A DNA stretch of 64,000 bases from Corynebacterium sp. ACRQK (GTDB lineage Bacteria > Actinomycetota > Actinomycetes > Mycobacteriales > Mycobacteriaceae): positions 124,001 through 188,000 of the forward strand of contig NZ_JAKRMU010000003.1 in NCBI RefSeq assembly GCF_022345965.1, written 5' to 3'. Below, in pieces: positions 1-8,906 of the stretch; position 1 is the stretch's first letter, and the number at the start of each line of letters is the position of its first letter. The translations under genes were made by a program, and so were the position numbers. The notes below the pieces were generated by a model. That model saw nothing but the letters and a program-made list of their open reading frames with translations, did no database searches and was not told where the DNA came from.

Positions 1-1731
1 GTCCCGCTCGCCAGAATCACTATCCTCATCGTCTGCTTCTTCCTCTGTTTCTATGTCTTCTGTGTCTTCTGTGTCTTCTGTGTCTTCTTGTTCTTTCTTA
101 ATGACGCCCCCATCTTCCCCCTCTTCCGGTTCTTCCGTAGGGGCGTCATCTTCAGAAGAGTCAGAGTCCGTGCTTTCCGTGCTTTCCGCACTTTCCATAC
201 TTTCTGCACCGTCCACTACACCCTCAGCATCATCGGCATCTGCCTCATCCTCGACTTCCGTGTCGTCTTCAGCCTCGCCGTCGTCCACCGATTCACCCGG
301 ATCCACAACCTCGGCCTCCGGGATGTCCTCAACCACGGACTCGCCGCGACGGGCGGTGAAGAACATCATCACGGCGGCAGGCACCAACAGCCAAGCGGCG
401 AGCTCCACGGCGAAGAGCCACTCGACTGCGCCTGCGCGCCCGTACACCCCCAGCTCTCCGCCGGCCAGCCATGAGGCGCAGAAACCGATCAACCCGGCGC
501 AGGCACCAGCCCCCACGCCTTGCAGGAGTGGCGCCTCCACATAAGTGCGGCCGCGCAGGAACTTGTAGACACACGCTACTGCCACACAAGCGGGGGCAGC
601 CAGCAGCACAGCACCGAAAGGAATCTGATCATTGGGGATGGCCGCCAAAACCGGCAGCGGCGGTAAATTCACGTTGTTGGCGGTAAAGAGGCTGACCGCG
701 CCGTTACCGACGTGGAATTCGCCGCCCAGCAAAACAGCCATCGCCGCGACCACCACATTGGGCACATACAGCAACGCGACAAAGGTCAGTCCCAGCACAC
801 CCATGGTGGAGGAGGTGATTTCGTATGCCTTGCCGACTGCCTCCATGTTCGTCAATAGACATACAACAGCGGCGAGGGCACCGGCTGCGGCCATCCACTT
901 AAGGAAGCGCTGGGCCAGCAGCATCGACTCCACCGGCCACGTGGACCAACCACGGCGCAACAGCAGTGCGCGCCATACACGAGCCCGCATACCGATGACG
1001 ATCGCAGCGCCATTAACCAGAGCCGTGGAGATCAGCGCCACCAGCAGGTTCGGCGTGGTGATGTCGTACACCCTGGAGGCATCCCACAGCATCACCCACG
1101 CGATACACGTCAACAGCATGGGGATCAACAGACTTAATGTGGTGAATACCCGCAAGCCGCGCACGCTAATCGAATTGCCCAGCACCGTGGTCGCACGCTT
1201 CGCATGCCCCCACACCAGCACCAGCGCGGGCAGCAAAGGCACGAAGCCCAGCTTCGCCCCCGCCATCTCAATGGGGGCCAGATTAAACACCATCCACATT
1301 GAGGCAATGCTGGCGGGCACCTTATTAAAACCTGCGCCGATGCCGATGAGGACGGCGATGATGACGATGACGCCCAAAGTTACGGCGTGATTAATCATCA
1401 GCTGGGGGCCGAAGCGCTTGACATGGGGCTTCCACTTCGACCACCAGTCCACAACCGCAGCCTTCGCACCGCCAGCCGACGCATCTGCGGCGGCCTTGGA
1501 CTTGGCTTTTGGAGTTGCCTTAGCGTTCGTGGCGCCGGTGGGCTTCGCCGCTACAAAGCGCTCGTTGCCAGTACCTTCGGTGGTGTTGGCACCAGCGCCT
1601 TTAATACCCGTGCCTTTAATTCTGTCTGCACTGCTGGCAGGCGACGTCCGCCTGGTGCGGCTGGAGCCGGGGCGTCGTGAAGACGCAGATCGTCGGGATC
1701 CGGGTCGTTGGGCAGCAGAATCTTTACTCAC
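1..1731 (-). CDS. DUF6350-type multi-spanning membrane protein (3' end outside window)
   Basis: The reading frame stays open from a GTG at 1731 to the window edge (577 codons) with no stop, so the C-terminus lies outside. An Arg/Ser/Ala-rich cytosolic N-terminus of about 100 residues is followed by a series of hydrophobic helices. From about residue 477 the chain becomes a very acidic Glu/Asp/Ser tail containing tandem EDT triplets. Position next to an M23 peptidase and pcrA matches the conserved corynebacterial locus of this DUF6350 membrane protein, which precedes purN/purH. Function is unknown. A TTG 27 nt upstream is an alternative start. Confidence 0.75.
   Translation of the reverse strand, partial: MSKDSAAQRPGSRRSASSRRPGSSRTRRTSPASSADRIKGTGIKGAGANTTEGTGNERFVAAKPTGATNAKATPKAKSKAAADASAGGAKAAVVDWWSKWKPHVKRFGPQLMINHAVTLGVIVIIAVLIGIGAGFNKVPASIASMWMVFNLAPIEMAGAKLGFVPLLPALVLVWGHAKRATTVLGNSISVRGLRVFTTLSLLIPMLLTCIAWVMLWDASRVYDITTPNLLVALISTALVNGAAIVIGMRARVWRALLLRRGWSTWPVESMLLAQRFLKWMAAAGALAAVVCLLTNMEAVGKAYEITSSTMGVLGLTFVALLYVPNVVVAAMAVLLGGEFHVGNGAVSLFTANNVNLPPLPVLAAIPNDQIPFGAVLLAAPACVAVACVYKFLRGRTYVEAPLLQGVGAGACAGLIGFCASWLAGGELGVYGRAGAVEWLFAVELAAWLLVPAAVMMFFTARRGESVVEDIPEAEVVDPGESVDDGEAEDDTEVEDEADADDAEGVVDGAESMESAESTESTDSDSSEDDAPTEEPEEGEDGGVIKKEQEDTEDTEDTEDIETEEEADDEDSDSGERD
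54..89. repeat. 9-bp tandem repeat (about 4 units) in the acidic tail of the DUF6350 gene
   Basis: The unit TGTCTTCTG is repeated back to back about four times on the plus strand. It encodes the EDT repeats on the minus strand. The unit is a multiple of three, so slippage would change tail length without breaking the frame. Confidence 0.8.
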
Positions 1732-2126
1732 CCGTCCTATTGTGCCTAATAGTGACAACTACCTGGCGGACTGACCCACCTTCCAGACCCTCTTCTACAC
1801 CCTTGAGCGCAGACACGCCTAAGGTTCTACTTGAGGGTTTGTGGGTAGCGTAATGAAGATCACTAGCGGGGTTCAAGCACTACAAAAGCAGCATAAAAAA
1901 GCCTGGAACAGGGGAAATTGATTCTTAGACTCAGGTAAGGTTAGCTCCACTACCCCCGCAATGTAATCAAAGCGTTATTTTTCGCCGTTTTAGTTGCCGC
2001 AATGTTGCCAAACCGATAGTGTTACGTTCCGTTGATAACAAAGTGGTTACAAATTGCTTTCACAACAGACTCAAGCCCCAACCGTGAGGCTAGAGGAGGA
2101 GCGAAAGCGATAGTGCGAAATCACAT
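1732..2126. promoter_or_regulatory. Divergent intergenic region between DUF6350 and M23 genes
   Basis: This 395-bp stretch has no credible ORF. It must hold both divergent promoters. It is AT-richer than its surroundings and contains a GATAAC/GTTAC pair at about 2034-2050, an AGGAGGA at 2094-2100, and a perfect palindrome TCACATGTGA (2121-2130) overlapping the M23 start codon. The AGGAGGA lies too far (about 26 nt) from the GTG at 2127 for a normal ribosome site. I cannot identify a riboswitch here. Confidence 0.5.
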
Positions 2127-2933
2127 GTGACAGTTGTTAAGAAACATCGATTAGGTCAAAGGGTTACTAGGACAGTGCGAAACACTACTGAAGCGAGCCG
2201 TACCGGCATCCACCGCAAGCAGGAGCACACCGCGAAGCGCCGCTTCGCGGTCGTGGCCGTCGCCACCACCGCTGTGACTACTGCTGGCGCTGCCGGCGCT
2301 ACCGCTGGTGCATCCCAGAACTCCAAGGACGATATCGCCCTGGCTTCCGAGAACACCACCATCCTCGCCCAGGGCGAGGGAGCTCAGGGCTCTGCAGCTC
2401 CGGCGGACGCTCAGGCGACCGCCAACGAGGCTCCGCAGATCCTCGAGGTTCCGCAGGCTAAGCCGGTTTCCGATCTGTCTCAGCAGCTCGACTCCGCCCT
2501 GCGCTTCGCCAAGGAGCGCACCGAGGCTGATCTGGCTGCTCGCATGCCCGAGTACGTCAAGCCCGCCGAGGGCTCCTTCACTTCCGGCTTCGGTTCGCGT
2601 TGGGGCACCGTCCACAAGGGCATCGACATCGCCAACGCTGTGGGCACCGCCATCCGCGCCGTACACGACGGCACCGTCATTGACTCCGGCCCGGCTTCCG
2701 GCTTCGGCAACTGGATTCGCATCAAGCACGACGACGGCACCATCACCGTCTACGGCCACATGGCCACCCTGGACGTTAAGGTTGGCGACCGTGTAACCGC
2801 CGGCCAGAAGATCGCCGGCATGGGCTCCGAGGGCTTCTCCACCGGCTCCCACCTACACTTCGAGGTTCACCCGAACGGCGGCGAGGCTATCGACCCGAAG
2901 CCTTGGCTCGCTGAGCGCGGCATCCAGCTCTAA
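2127..2933 (+). CDS. M23-family peptidoglycan endopeptidase, membrane-anchored or secreted
   Basis: This 268-residue protein has a basic N-terminus, a hydrophobic segment at about 40-62 and a linker rich in Ala/Gln/Glu. A C-terminal LytM/M23 domain covers about 150-265. Zinc and catalytic motifs are intact: H163-x3-D167 (HKGID), H211, and H242-L-H244 (HLHFE). The family cleaves peptide cross-links in peptidoglycan, so the predicted site of action is outside the membrane. The start is the GTG at 2127; the only nearby Shine-Dalgarno-like sequence is unusually far upstream. A strong terminator follows. Its synteny (DUF6350 on one side, pcrA nearby) is conserved in corynebacteria. Confidence 0.85.
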   Translation: MTVVKKHRLGQRVTRTVRNTTEASRTGIHRKQEHTAKRRFAVVAVATTAVTTAGAAGATAGASQNSKDDIALASENTTILAQGEGAQGSAAPADAQATANEAPQILEVPQAKPVSDLSQQLDSALRFAKERTEADLAARMPEYVKPAEGSFTSGFGSRWGTVHKGIDIANAVGTAIRAVHDGTVIDSGPASGFGNWIRIKHDDGTITVYGHMATLDVKVGDRVTAGQKIAGMGSEGFSTGSHLHFEVHPNGGEAIDPKPWLAERGIQL

Positions 2934-2981
2934 GGCGAAGCTCTAAGCCCGAGCTTTGAGCCTCTGGCCGATTAGAGCCAC

Positions 2982-3026
2982 AAAAAACCTCCCGACCGCC
3001 TCCGTACGGCGGTCGGGAGGTTTTTC
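2982..3026. terminator. Bidirectional rho-independent terminator
   Basis: An 18-bp perfect stem, AAAAACCTCCCGACCGCC (2983-3000) pairing with 3008-3025, encloses a short loop and ends in T5. A-runs and T-runs on both sides allow it to work for the M23 gene and for the convergent SGNH hydrolase gene. Confidence 0.9.
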
Positions 3027-3101
3027 GTCTACCCAGTGCAGCTTTTCAAGACTCTTCAAGGTGAGGGGGATCCCCCCCCACCTTCCAGAAGCCGGTGCGT
3101 G

Positions 3102-3902
3102 CTACTTCAGAGCCGCACCAATCTGCTTAGCTGCATTGGTCACACCGTCGTGGGACATGTGCAGAGTCAGGTTGTAGTGCGGAGTCTGAGTATCGATGAC
3201 TCCGGCAACCCAAGCCTTGCCACCCGGCTGGCAAGTATCGTGCCCGCGGGTGGAGCGGTGTAGGTCAACGAAAACGCCACCGTTGCGCTTGGCTGCATCG
3301 TTAGCCTGTCGCCACAGCTGACGCTCGGCTTCCTTCACGATCGGGAACGGAGCCTGAATCGGCGTTAGACCATTCAGACGGATCAGGCACAGGCCAGCGC
3401 GATCGTTCGTGAGGTGCGGGTAGCTTACGAACTGGATACGAGCGTTCGGAGCAGCGCGCTTGATCTTGTTAGCGAGACGATCATAGGATCGAGCCGCTGC
3501 ACGGTTGTTGATCGGATCCAGGGTGCGGTAGGTGTCGTTAGCACCGACCATGATCGGCACGTTGCGCGTGTGGCGGTTCAGCTTGCCATCGCGGATAGCC
3601 TGATCCAGGCGAGCCTCCAGCGGCTCGCGGCCCAGGTACAGCTCCTTGCCGTTGCAGGAGTAATCATCCACGCGAGCGCCCGTCAGGCGCTGCAGCTCAG
3701 TGGCTACGCGGAACTTGCCCTTGATGCAACCACGTGCGCCACCGCGCTTGGCGTCAATAATCTGGTTGAGCGTTGTATTAGCGAAGTAGGAATCACCAAG
3801 CAGCACGGTGTTTCCCGGGGCAGCCTGGGCAGCAGGCGCCAACCCCATGACCGATCCCGCCACGGCAACCGCCGCAGTCAGAATGCGTGCAAATTTCTTC
3901 AT
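3102..3902 (-). CDS. Secreted SGNH/GDSL-family hydrolase
   Basis: This 266-residue protein starts with a typical signal peptide (MKKFARILTAAVAVAGS then AQA cleavage region near residue 28). The GDSL block is GDSY with nucleophile Ser38. The oxyanion block GAND lies near residue 120. The C-terminal block reads LHMSHDGV at about 247-254, supplying Asp and His candidates. These define the SGNH esterase/lipase fold; the substrate is not evident. It is transcribed convergently with the M23 gene. The downstream acyl-CoA ligase on the same strand might process released fatty acids, but that is inference. Confidence 0.8.
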   Translation of the reverse strand: MKKFARILTAAVAVAGSVMGLAPAAQAAPGNTVLLGDSYFANTTLNQIIDAKRGGARGCIKGKFRVATELQRLTGARVDDYSCNGKELYLGREPLEARLDQAIRDGKLNRHTRNVPIMVGANDTYRTLDPINNRAAARSYDRLANKIKRAAPNARIQFVSYPHLTNDRAGLCLIRLNGLTPIQAPFPIVKEAERQLWRQANDAAKRNGGVFVDLHRSTRGHDTCQPGGKAWVAGVIDTQTPHYNLTLHMSHDGVTNAAKQIGAALK

Positions 3903-3962
3903 CAGTTTCTCCCGTATGTGTTTTTATGCCGTACTAAGGCTATCGATCGAGAATCGAAAATG

Positions 3963-5663
3963 TTAGCTGTTCGGAAGCTTTGCCGGCATGACCTTACCAG
4001 TTGGGTTCCTTGGAAGCTCATCCAAGAACGTAACTTCACGCGGAACCGAGTGCTCCGCCAGGTTGTCCCTGACCCATTCCTGGACGGACTCCTTGGTCAG
4101 AGCCTCGCCTTCCGGATTGTCTTCACGCACGATCCAGACGGCCATGCGCTTGAAGTTCTCCTCGTCGTCCACGCCCTTTGCGTAGAGGTCTCGAATGCCA
4201 GGCATCGGCGCCAACACCTCTTCCACACTGCGCGGATACACGTTCTCGCCACCGACGATGATCATGTCGTCCGCCCGGCCGAGCACAAACAGGCGACCTT
4301 CCTCGTCGAGGTACCCACGGTCGCCGATCTCCAGCAGGCCATGCTTGATCTTCATCTGATCTCGCGTGTGCGCATAACGGCGCATGGTCATGGTGCCTCG
4401 AGCATAGATGCGGCCCGGGGTGTTCGGCGGCAGTACGTTGCCGTCATCGTCCAGGATCTTGACGCGCACGCCGCGAACCGGGCGCCCGGCCAGAGCTGGG
4501 TTCTCGACCAGTTCCTCCCTCTTTGCAATGGCTACCACGCTGTTTTCGGTGGAGCCGTAGAAGTTGCAGACCACGGGACCGAACTGCTTGTGCAGACCGC
4601 GGAGCAGATCTTCGTGCATGGCGTTACCAGAGGACACGATGAACTCTATCGACGAAGCATCGTAGTCGCCGTTCTGTGCGACCTTGAGCTGCTCCTTGAT
4701 GAAGATAGGCGAGGTGATGATGCCGTTGACCTTGTAACGATCGACGTCCTCCATGGCCTGCACAGGGTCGAAATCACGGCGGAACACCACGGTCGCGCGG
4801 TGGGCGAAGATCAGGTTGAGGTTCGCCCAGCCCCACGAGTGGAACATAGAGGCGGTCTGCTGGATCATCATCTCCGCCCGCCACGGGATCCACGTAACAA
4901 GGTCCGCCAGCGGAGTCGGGATGGGCGGCTCTCGGTGCACTACGGCCTTCGGAGTGCCAGAGGTGCCGGAGCTCAAGATGGTAATAAAACCGCGCTTCGG
5001 GATCTTGGGCAGCTTCTCCTCCGCCCCGGAGGGCGCGTGGTCGATGATCTGCTGGAACGTCTCCCATTCCGGGTTCGGAGCCTGCGGGTTCTGCAGATCC
5101 TCCGCGTAACCGATGATCACCTTGGCACGTGAATAGTTCGCGGGCAGCCTGTCCGCGAACTCCTCGTCGATGATGATGGTGTGAACATCCAGCTCCTCCA
5201 TGCTCTTCTGCAGCTGGACTGGACTGGAAGCCGGGTTGAGCAGGCTGATGTCCGCCCCGATGAAGCCCTTGGCGACCAGTGCGTAAACGACCACTCGGGA
5301 ATTGCGTGCCATGACCGCAATGTTCTTACCCGGCCCCAGCCCCATACGCTGCAGGGCGCGGGCGAAGGCCAGCGAATCGCTGCGAACCTCCGCGTACGTA
5401 CGCTCGCCAATGTCATCGATGATGGCCGTACGGTTCGGCGCTACTTCTGCCGCGTACCATGCTTGGCGTCCAGCAGTGAAGCCATAGCGGGCGATACTCT
5501 CGACCAGCTTGGCTTTGCCCTTAAGGCCGCCACCCCTGACTACCACGCCCGATTTCAGCGCAGTTCCCAGGCCGGTGGCAATTGCGTGAGTCTCCGCCCA
5601 GGCGGCCTCACCTAGATGTTTAAGGTCTTGCAATTTGGAGGTCACTTGTTGATTGTTCTGCAT
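3963..5663 (-). CDS. Acyl-CoA synthetase / AMP-dependent ligase (FadD type)
   Basis: This 566-residue ANL-superfamily enzyme would adenylate a carboxylic acid and transfer it to CoA. The P-loop-like AMP motif SSGTSGTPK is at 231-239. It is followed by the YGSTEN motif, the hinge LGRADDMIIVGGENVYP, and the C-terminal catalytic lysine motif LPRNPTGKVM. A long N-terminal extension (about 65 residues) precedes the AMP-binding domain. It starts at ATG 5663 after AGAAGGGTATTA. Lipid-dependent corynebacteria carry many such ligases; chain-length specificity cannot be read from sequence. The AT-rich region 5664-5780 is the likely promoter. Confidence 0.85.
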   Translation of the reverse strand: MQNNQQVTSKLQDLKHLGEAAWAETHAIATGLGTALKSGVVVRGGGLKGKAKLVESIARYGFTAGRQAWYAAEVAPNRTAIIDDIGERTYAEVRSDSLAFARALQRMGLGPGKNIAVMARNSRVVVYALVAKGFIGADISLLNPASSPVQLQKSMEELDVHTIIIDEEFADRLPANYSRAKVIIGYAEDLQNPQAPNPEWETFQQIIDHAPSGAEEKLPKIPKRGFITILSSGTSGTPKAVVHREPPIPTPLADLVTWIPWRAEMMIQQTASMFHSWGWANLNLIFAHRATVVFRRDFDPVQAMEDVDRYKVNGIITSPIFIKEQLKVAQNGDYDASSIEFIVSSGNAMHEDLLRGLHKQFGPVVCNFYGSTENSVVAIAKREELVENPALAGRPVRGVRVKILDDDGNVLPPNTPGRIYARGTMTMRRYAHTRDQMKIKHGLLEIGDRGYLDEEGRLFVLGRADDMIIVGGENVYPRSVEEVLAPMPGIRDLYAKGVDDEENFKRMAVWIVREDNPEGEALTKESVQEWVRDNLAEHSVPREVTFLDELPRNPTGKVMPAKLPNS

Positions 5664-5780
5664 TAATACCCTTCTAGTTACGCCTCAACCATCGAAAGAG
5701 GATGCTGTTACGTTACATTAAGAAAATATTTCCTGCGCAACATTAGTCACAATTGTCACTTCCGTAACATGTAACCGGGT

Positions 5781-8462
5781 CTAGAGCTTCTCCATTGGCA
5801 CGCCACCGAATAGCATCAGGCGAACCGTACCCTGGCTGCCGAAGTCGATCATGCAGGTCGTGTGCGAGCCACTGCCGTCCACGCTCTTCACCGTGCCCAG
5901 GCCGTACTTGTCGTGGTTGACCTTGTCCCCCACCGCCAAGTCCAAATCCTGGTTCCTCTTCGCCCCGGCACCGAAAGCAGGCTTCGCCTTCTTCGCTGGC
6001 TTCCGGTAGGACTGGCCGCTCCAGCCGCTGGAACCCGCACCCCAGCCACCCGAGTCGCCAAAGCTGGTGCCATCGGCATAGCCACCGCCGCCCCAGGCGG
6101 AATCCACACCGCTGCCGAAGCGCGCGGGCTCCTCGCGGATCCACTCCATAAGATCCTCTGGCACCTCAGACAAAAAGCGCGACGGCGGGTTGTTTACCGG
6201 CGCTCCCCAGCCGCTCCGCGTAATCGCGCGGGTAAGGAACAGCCGCTGCTTCGCGCGAGTAATGCCCACATAGGCCAAACGCCGCTCTTCAGCCAGCTCC
6301 GTCGGGTCGCCCAGCGCACGCATGTGCGGGAACTGGCCGTCCTCCCAGCCGGTCAGGAACACCACGGGGAACTCCAGGCCCTTGGCCGTGTGCAGTGTCA
6401 TGAGCGTCACCATGTCCTGCTCGTCTGCGGGAATCTGATCCGCGTCCGCCACCAGGCTCACGCGTTCCAAGAAGGCCTGCAGGCTGCCCAGCGGCGCCTC
6501 CCCTTCGGCGAGCATGGCGTCGGCACTGCCATCGCTATCGCCGGCGCTACCTGTACTGCCACCACCCGGCATCTCCTCGTACGCCTTCAGGTTCGCCGAC
6601 TCCTGCGAGAACTCATGCCCCACGCTCACCAGCTCGTTCAGGTTGTCCAGTCGCGCGCCGTCCTGCGGGTCGTTGGATTTCTCCAGCAGCTCCTTGTAGC
6701 CGGTCACGTCCAGCACCGCAGAGATCACCCGGCCCAAGTCGGGCAGCCCCAGGCCGGACCCATCCGAGGCCGTCATCTCCATCGACTCTGTCTCCGCCCG
6801 CAGCGCGTCCATCATTTCCAGGAACTTGCCAATGGAATTGCGGCCGCGTGCGGAAAGGCCGGCGACCTTCCCCGCGGCGGCGTCACCAAGAGCAGCCGAA
6901 AATCCGATCCCCTGGCCTTCCGCGTGAACAGTGACCTGTGCAATGGCCTTATCCCCGATACCGCGGCGCGGGGTGTTGATGATGCGCCGCAGCGCCACCG
7001 TGTCGTCCGCGTTGTCCAACACCTTGATATAAGCCACAATGTCACGGATCTCGCGGCGCTCGTAGAAACGCGTACCGCCGACGACCTTGTATGGCAGGCC
7101 GGAGCGCACCAGAACGTCCTCAATCGCGCGGGAGGCGTTGTTGGTGCGGTACATGATCGAAATGTCACCGTAGGAATAACCCTCGTTGTCCACCAAGTCG
7201 TCGATCTGCTCGACGATGAAGTTCGCCTCGTCATGCTCGTTGTCCGCAACGTAGCCACCGATCAGCTCACCATCGCCCAGATCCGTCCACAACTTCTTCG
7301 GGCGGCGCCCCTGGTTCCGGTCGATCACCGCGTTCGCAGCGGACAGGATCTTCTGGGTGGATCGGTAGTTCTGCTCCAGCAGAATAGTGTGGGCATCCGG
7401 GTAGTCGCGCTCGAACTCCTCGATGTTGCGGATCGTCGCGCCACGGAAGGCGTAGATCGACTGGTCGGCATCGCCCACCACGCACAACTCGCATTCGGCC
7501 TTGCCCTTGCCCGCGAGCGCTGCCACCAGCTCGTATTGCGCGTGGTTAGTGTCCTGGTACTCGTCGACCATGATGTGGCGAAAACGGCGGCGGTAGTGCT
7601 CGCGCACGTCCGGATTGTCGTTTAGGATCGCCACGACCTCGCCGATCAGGTCGTCGAAGTCCACCGCGTTCGCCGCCCGCAGGCGGTTCTGATACGTCTT
7701 GTACAGCGTGGCGATCTGGGCGGTGTGGGGGTTGGAATCGCGCTGTGCTTCCTCCAGCGCCCCGGCCGGGCCGACCAGCTCGTTCTTCCAATTGGAGATC
7801 ACATGCAACACCCCACGCGGCGAGAACTCCTTCAGATCCAGCGAGGCATCCTTGATGATCATCGTCATCAGTCGCTTGGAATCGTCCGAGTCGTAGATGC
7901 TGAAATTCGTGTTCAACCCCGGCGCGAGGTGCGCATTGGCGCGCAGCACGCGCACGCAGAAGGAGTGGAAGGTGGAGACCCACATGCGCTCCGCCTGTGG
8001 GCCGACCATATCCACCACACGCTCGCGCATCTCCGCTGCAGCCTTGTTAGTGAAGGTGATCGCCAGGATCTGCCACGGCCCCACTCCATTTGCCAGCAGG
8101 TAGGCGATGCGGCGGGTCAGCACACTCGTCTTGCCAGAACCCGCGCCCGCCACAATCAGCAACGGGCTGCCCATGTGCTCGACCGCCTGCCGCTGCGGCG
8201 GGTTGAGGCCTTCGAGAAGCTTTTCTCTATGACGCCCCGTCTCCCCCGCTGCCGTCCCAGCATTCCTGTGCGGTAGCGCCTGGGTGTGGCGTGCCTGTGG
8301 CGGCTCCGACGTACCCTGCGAGCTATCGGAGTGCATGTTCGCCAGCACGCTTTCGTACCCCTCTGGCGGCAGCTCGTCCGCTGGCGGCGGAACCTCGTCG
8401 TCGAAAAGCGTTGGTTCTTCGGGCAGCGGCAGATCGGCGAACGGATCGTGCTGATTGTTCAT
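5781..8462 (-). CDS. pcrA: ATP-dependent SF1A DNA helicase PcrA/UvrD1
   Basis: This 893-residue protein has a low-complexity acidic N-terminus of about 75 residues. The UvrD/Rep core follows: Walker A GAGSGKT at 106-112, the TFTNKAAAEM motif, Walker B DEYQDTNHAQYEL, the GDADQSIYAFRGA motif, QNYRST, and the C-terminal TLHTAKGLEFPVV and AYVGITRAK motifs. The extreme C-terminus (VGDKVNHDKYGLGTV) is the Tudor-like RNA-polymerase-binding tail of PcrA. Known roles are 3'-5' unwinding in nucleotide excision repair and clearing of replication conflicts. It diverges from chorismate mutase, as in other corynebacteria. Confidence 0.95.
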   Translation of the reverse strand: MNNQHDPFADLPLPEEPTLFDDEVPPPADELPPEGYESVLANMHSDSSQGTSEPPQARHTQALPHRNAGTAAGETGRHREKLLEGLNPPQRQAVEHMGSPLLIVAGAGSGKTSVLTRRIAYLLANGVGPWQILAITFTNKAAAEMRERVVDMVGPQAERMWVSTFHSFCVRVLRANAHLAPGLNTNFSIYDSDDSKRLMTMIIKDASLDLKEFSPRGVLHVISNWKNELVGPAGALEEAQRDSNPHTAQIATLYKTYQNRLRAANAVDFDDLIGEVVAILNDNPDVREHYRRRFRHIMVDEYQDTNHAQYELVAALAGKGKAECELCVVGDADQSIYAFRGATIRNIEEFERDYPDAHTILLEQNYRSTQKILSAANAVIDRNQGRRPKKLWTDLGDGELIGGYVADNEHDEANFIVEQIDDLVDNEGYSYGDISIMYRTNNASRAIEDVLVRSGLPYKVVGGTRFYERREIRDIVAYIKVLDNADDTVALRRIINTPRRGIGDKAIAQVTVHAEGQGIGFSAALGDAAAGKVAGLSARGRNSIGKFLEMMDALRAETESMEMTASDGSGLGLPDLGRVISAVLDVTGYKELLEKSNDPQDGARLDNLNELVSVGHEFSQESANLKAYEEMPGGGSTGSAGDSDGSADAMLAEGEAPLGSLQAFLERVSLVADADQIPADEQDMVTLMTLHTAKGLEFPVVFLTGWEDGQFPHMRALGDPTELAEERRLAYVGITRAKQRLFLTRAITRSGWGAPVNNPPSRFLSEVPEDLMEWIREEPARFGSGVDSAWGGGGYADGTSFGDSGGWGAGSSGWSGQSYRKPAKKAKPAFGAGAKRNQDLDLAVGDKVNHDKYGLGTVKSVDGSGSHTTCMIDFGSQGTVRLMLFGGVPMEKL

Positions 8463-8550
8463 GTTTCCCTTGGTGCTCCCTCAAAAAATTCCCGTAACCG
8501 CTGGCGCCTTATGCTCTGGGGCTCTTCCGAATCTCAGCTTCCTGACTAGC

Positions 8551-8560
8551 GGTAGAATAC
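8551..8560 (+). promoter_or_regulatory. Candidate -10 element for a leaderless csm transcript
   Basis: The hexamer TAGAAT lies about 7-12 nt upstream of the ATG at 8566. A start site 6-7 nt downstream of it would coincide with the start codon, and no Shine-Dalgarno sequence is visible. Leaderless mRNAs are common in corynebacteria. No clear -35 is seen. Confidence 0.45.
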
Positions 8561-8565
8561 AACGC

Positions 8566-8892
8566 ATGAGCGACAACGATTCTGCGGCTTCGTCGAACCC
8601 CAACGAGTTCACCGTCCGCATGCCCTCGGGCACGGACGATCCCTTGTCGGATTCAGAAATTCAATCCTACCGCGAGGAGATCAACCGCCTCGACCGCGTC
8701 ATCATCGACGCAATCCACCGTCGCAGCGAGGTATCGAAGGCGATCGGTAAGACGCGTCTAGGATCCGGTGGCACGAAGTTGGTCTACACCCGCGAGGTCG
8801 CCATCATTAACCAATTCCGCGCAGAGTTCGGCTCAGAGGGCGTAGAAATAGCAAAGGCCCTGCTGCAGCTAGGCAGAGGGCGCTTGGGCTAG
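8566..8892 (+). CDS. csm: Chorismate mutase (AroQ type)
   Basis: A 108-residue protein in which residues about 35-108 form the all-helical AroQ fold, with the helix RDEINRLD-like stretch EEINRLDRVIIDAIHRR and the KAIGKTR segment. It converts chorismate to prephenate for Phe/Tyr synthesis. The small actinobacterial enzymes of this group are intrinsically weak and are activated by binding DAHP synthase; the C-terminal RGRLG tail is the usual interaction end. The start at 8566 is preferred to upstream in-frame ATGs because it begins the conserved part and sits below a -10 element. The aroA gene for the same pathway is near the other end of the window. Confidence 0.85.
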   Translation: MSDNDSAASSNPNEFTVRMPSGTDDPLSDSEIQSYREEINRLDRVIIDAIHRRSEVSKAIGKTRLGSGGTKLVYTREVAIINQFRAEFGSEGVEIAKALLQLGRGRLG

Positions 8893-8906
8893 AGAATGGG
8901 CCGGGG

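Noticed and set aside
1732..2126. c-di-AMP (ydaO) riboswitch upstream of the M23 gene
   Set aside because: Cell-wall peptidase genes in actinobacteria often carry it, but I could not fit the conserved core here.
3061..3085. GGTGAGGGGGATCCCCCCCCACC palindrome-like run as a second terminator
   Set aside because: No T-run follows it, and the strong terminator at 2982-3026 already serves both genes.
3414..5132. 572-codon plus-strand frame opposite the acyl-CoA ligase
   Set aside because: It is a shadow of GC-rich codon bias: no ribosome site or recognisable motif, while the minus-strand gene has full ANL motifs.
5862..7625. 587-codon plus-strand frame opposite pcrA
   Set aside because: Antisense shadow; Arg/His/Val-rich sequence without domains.
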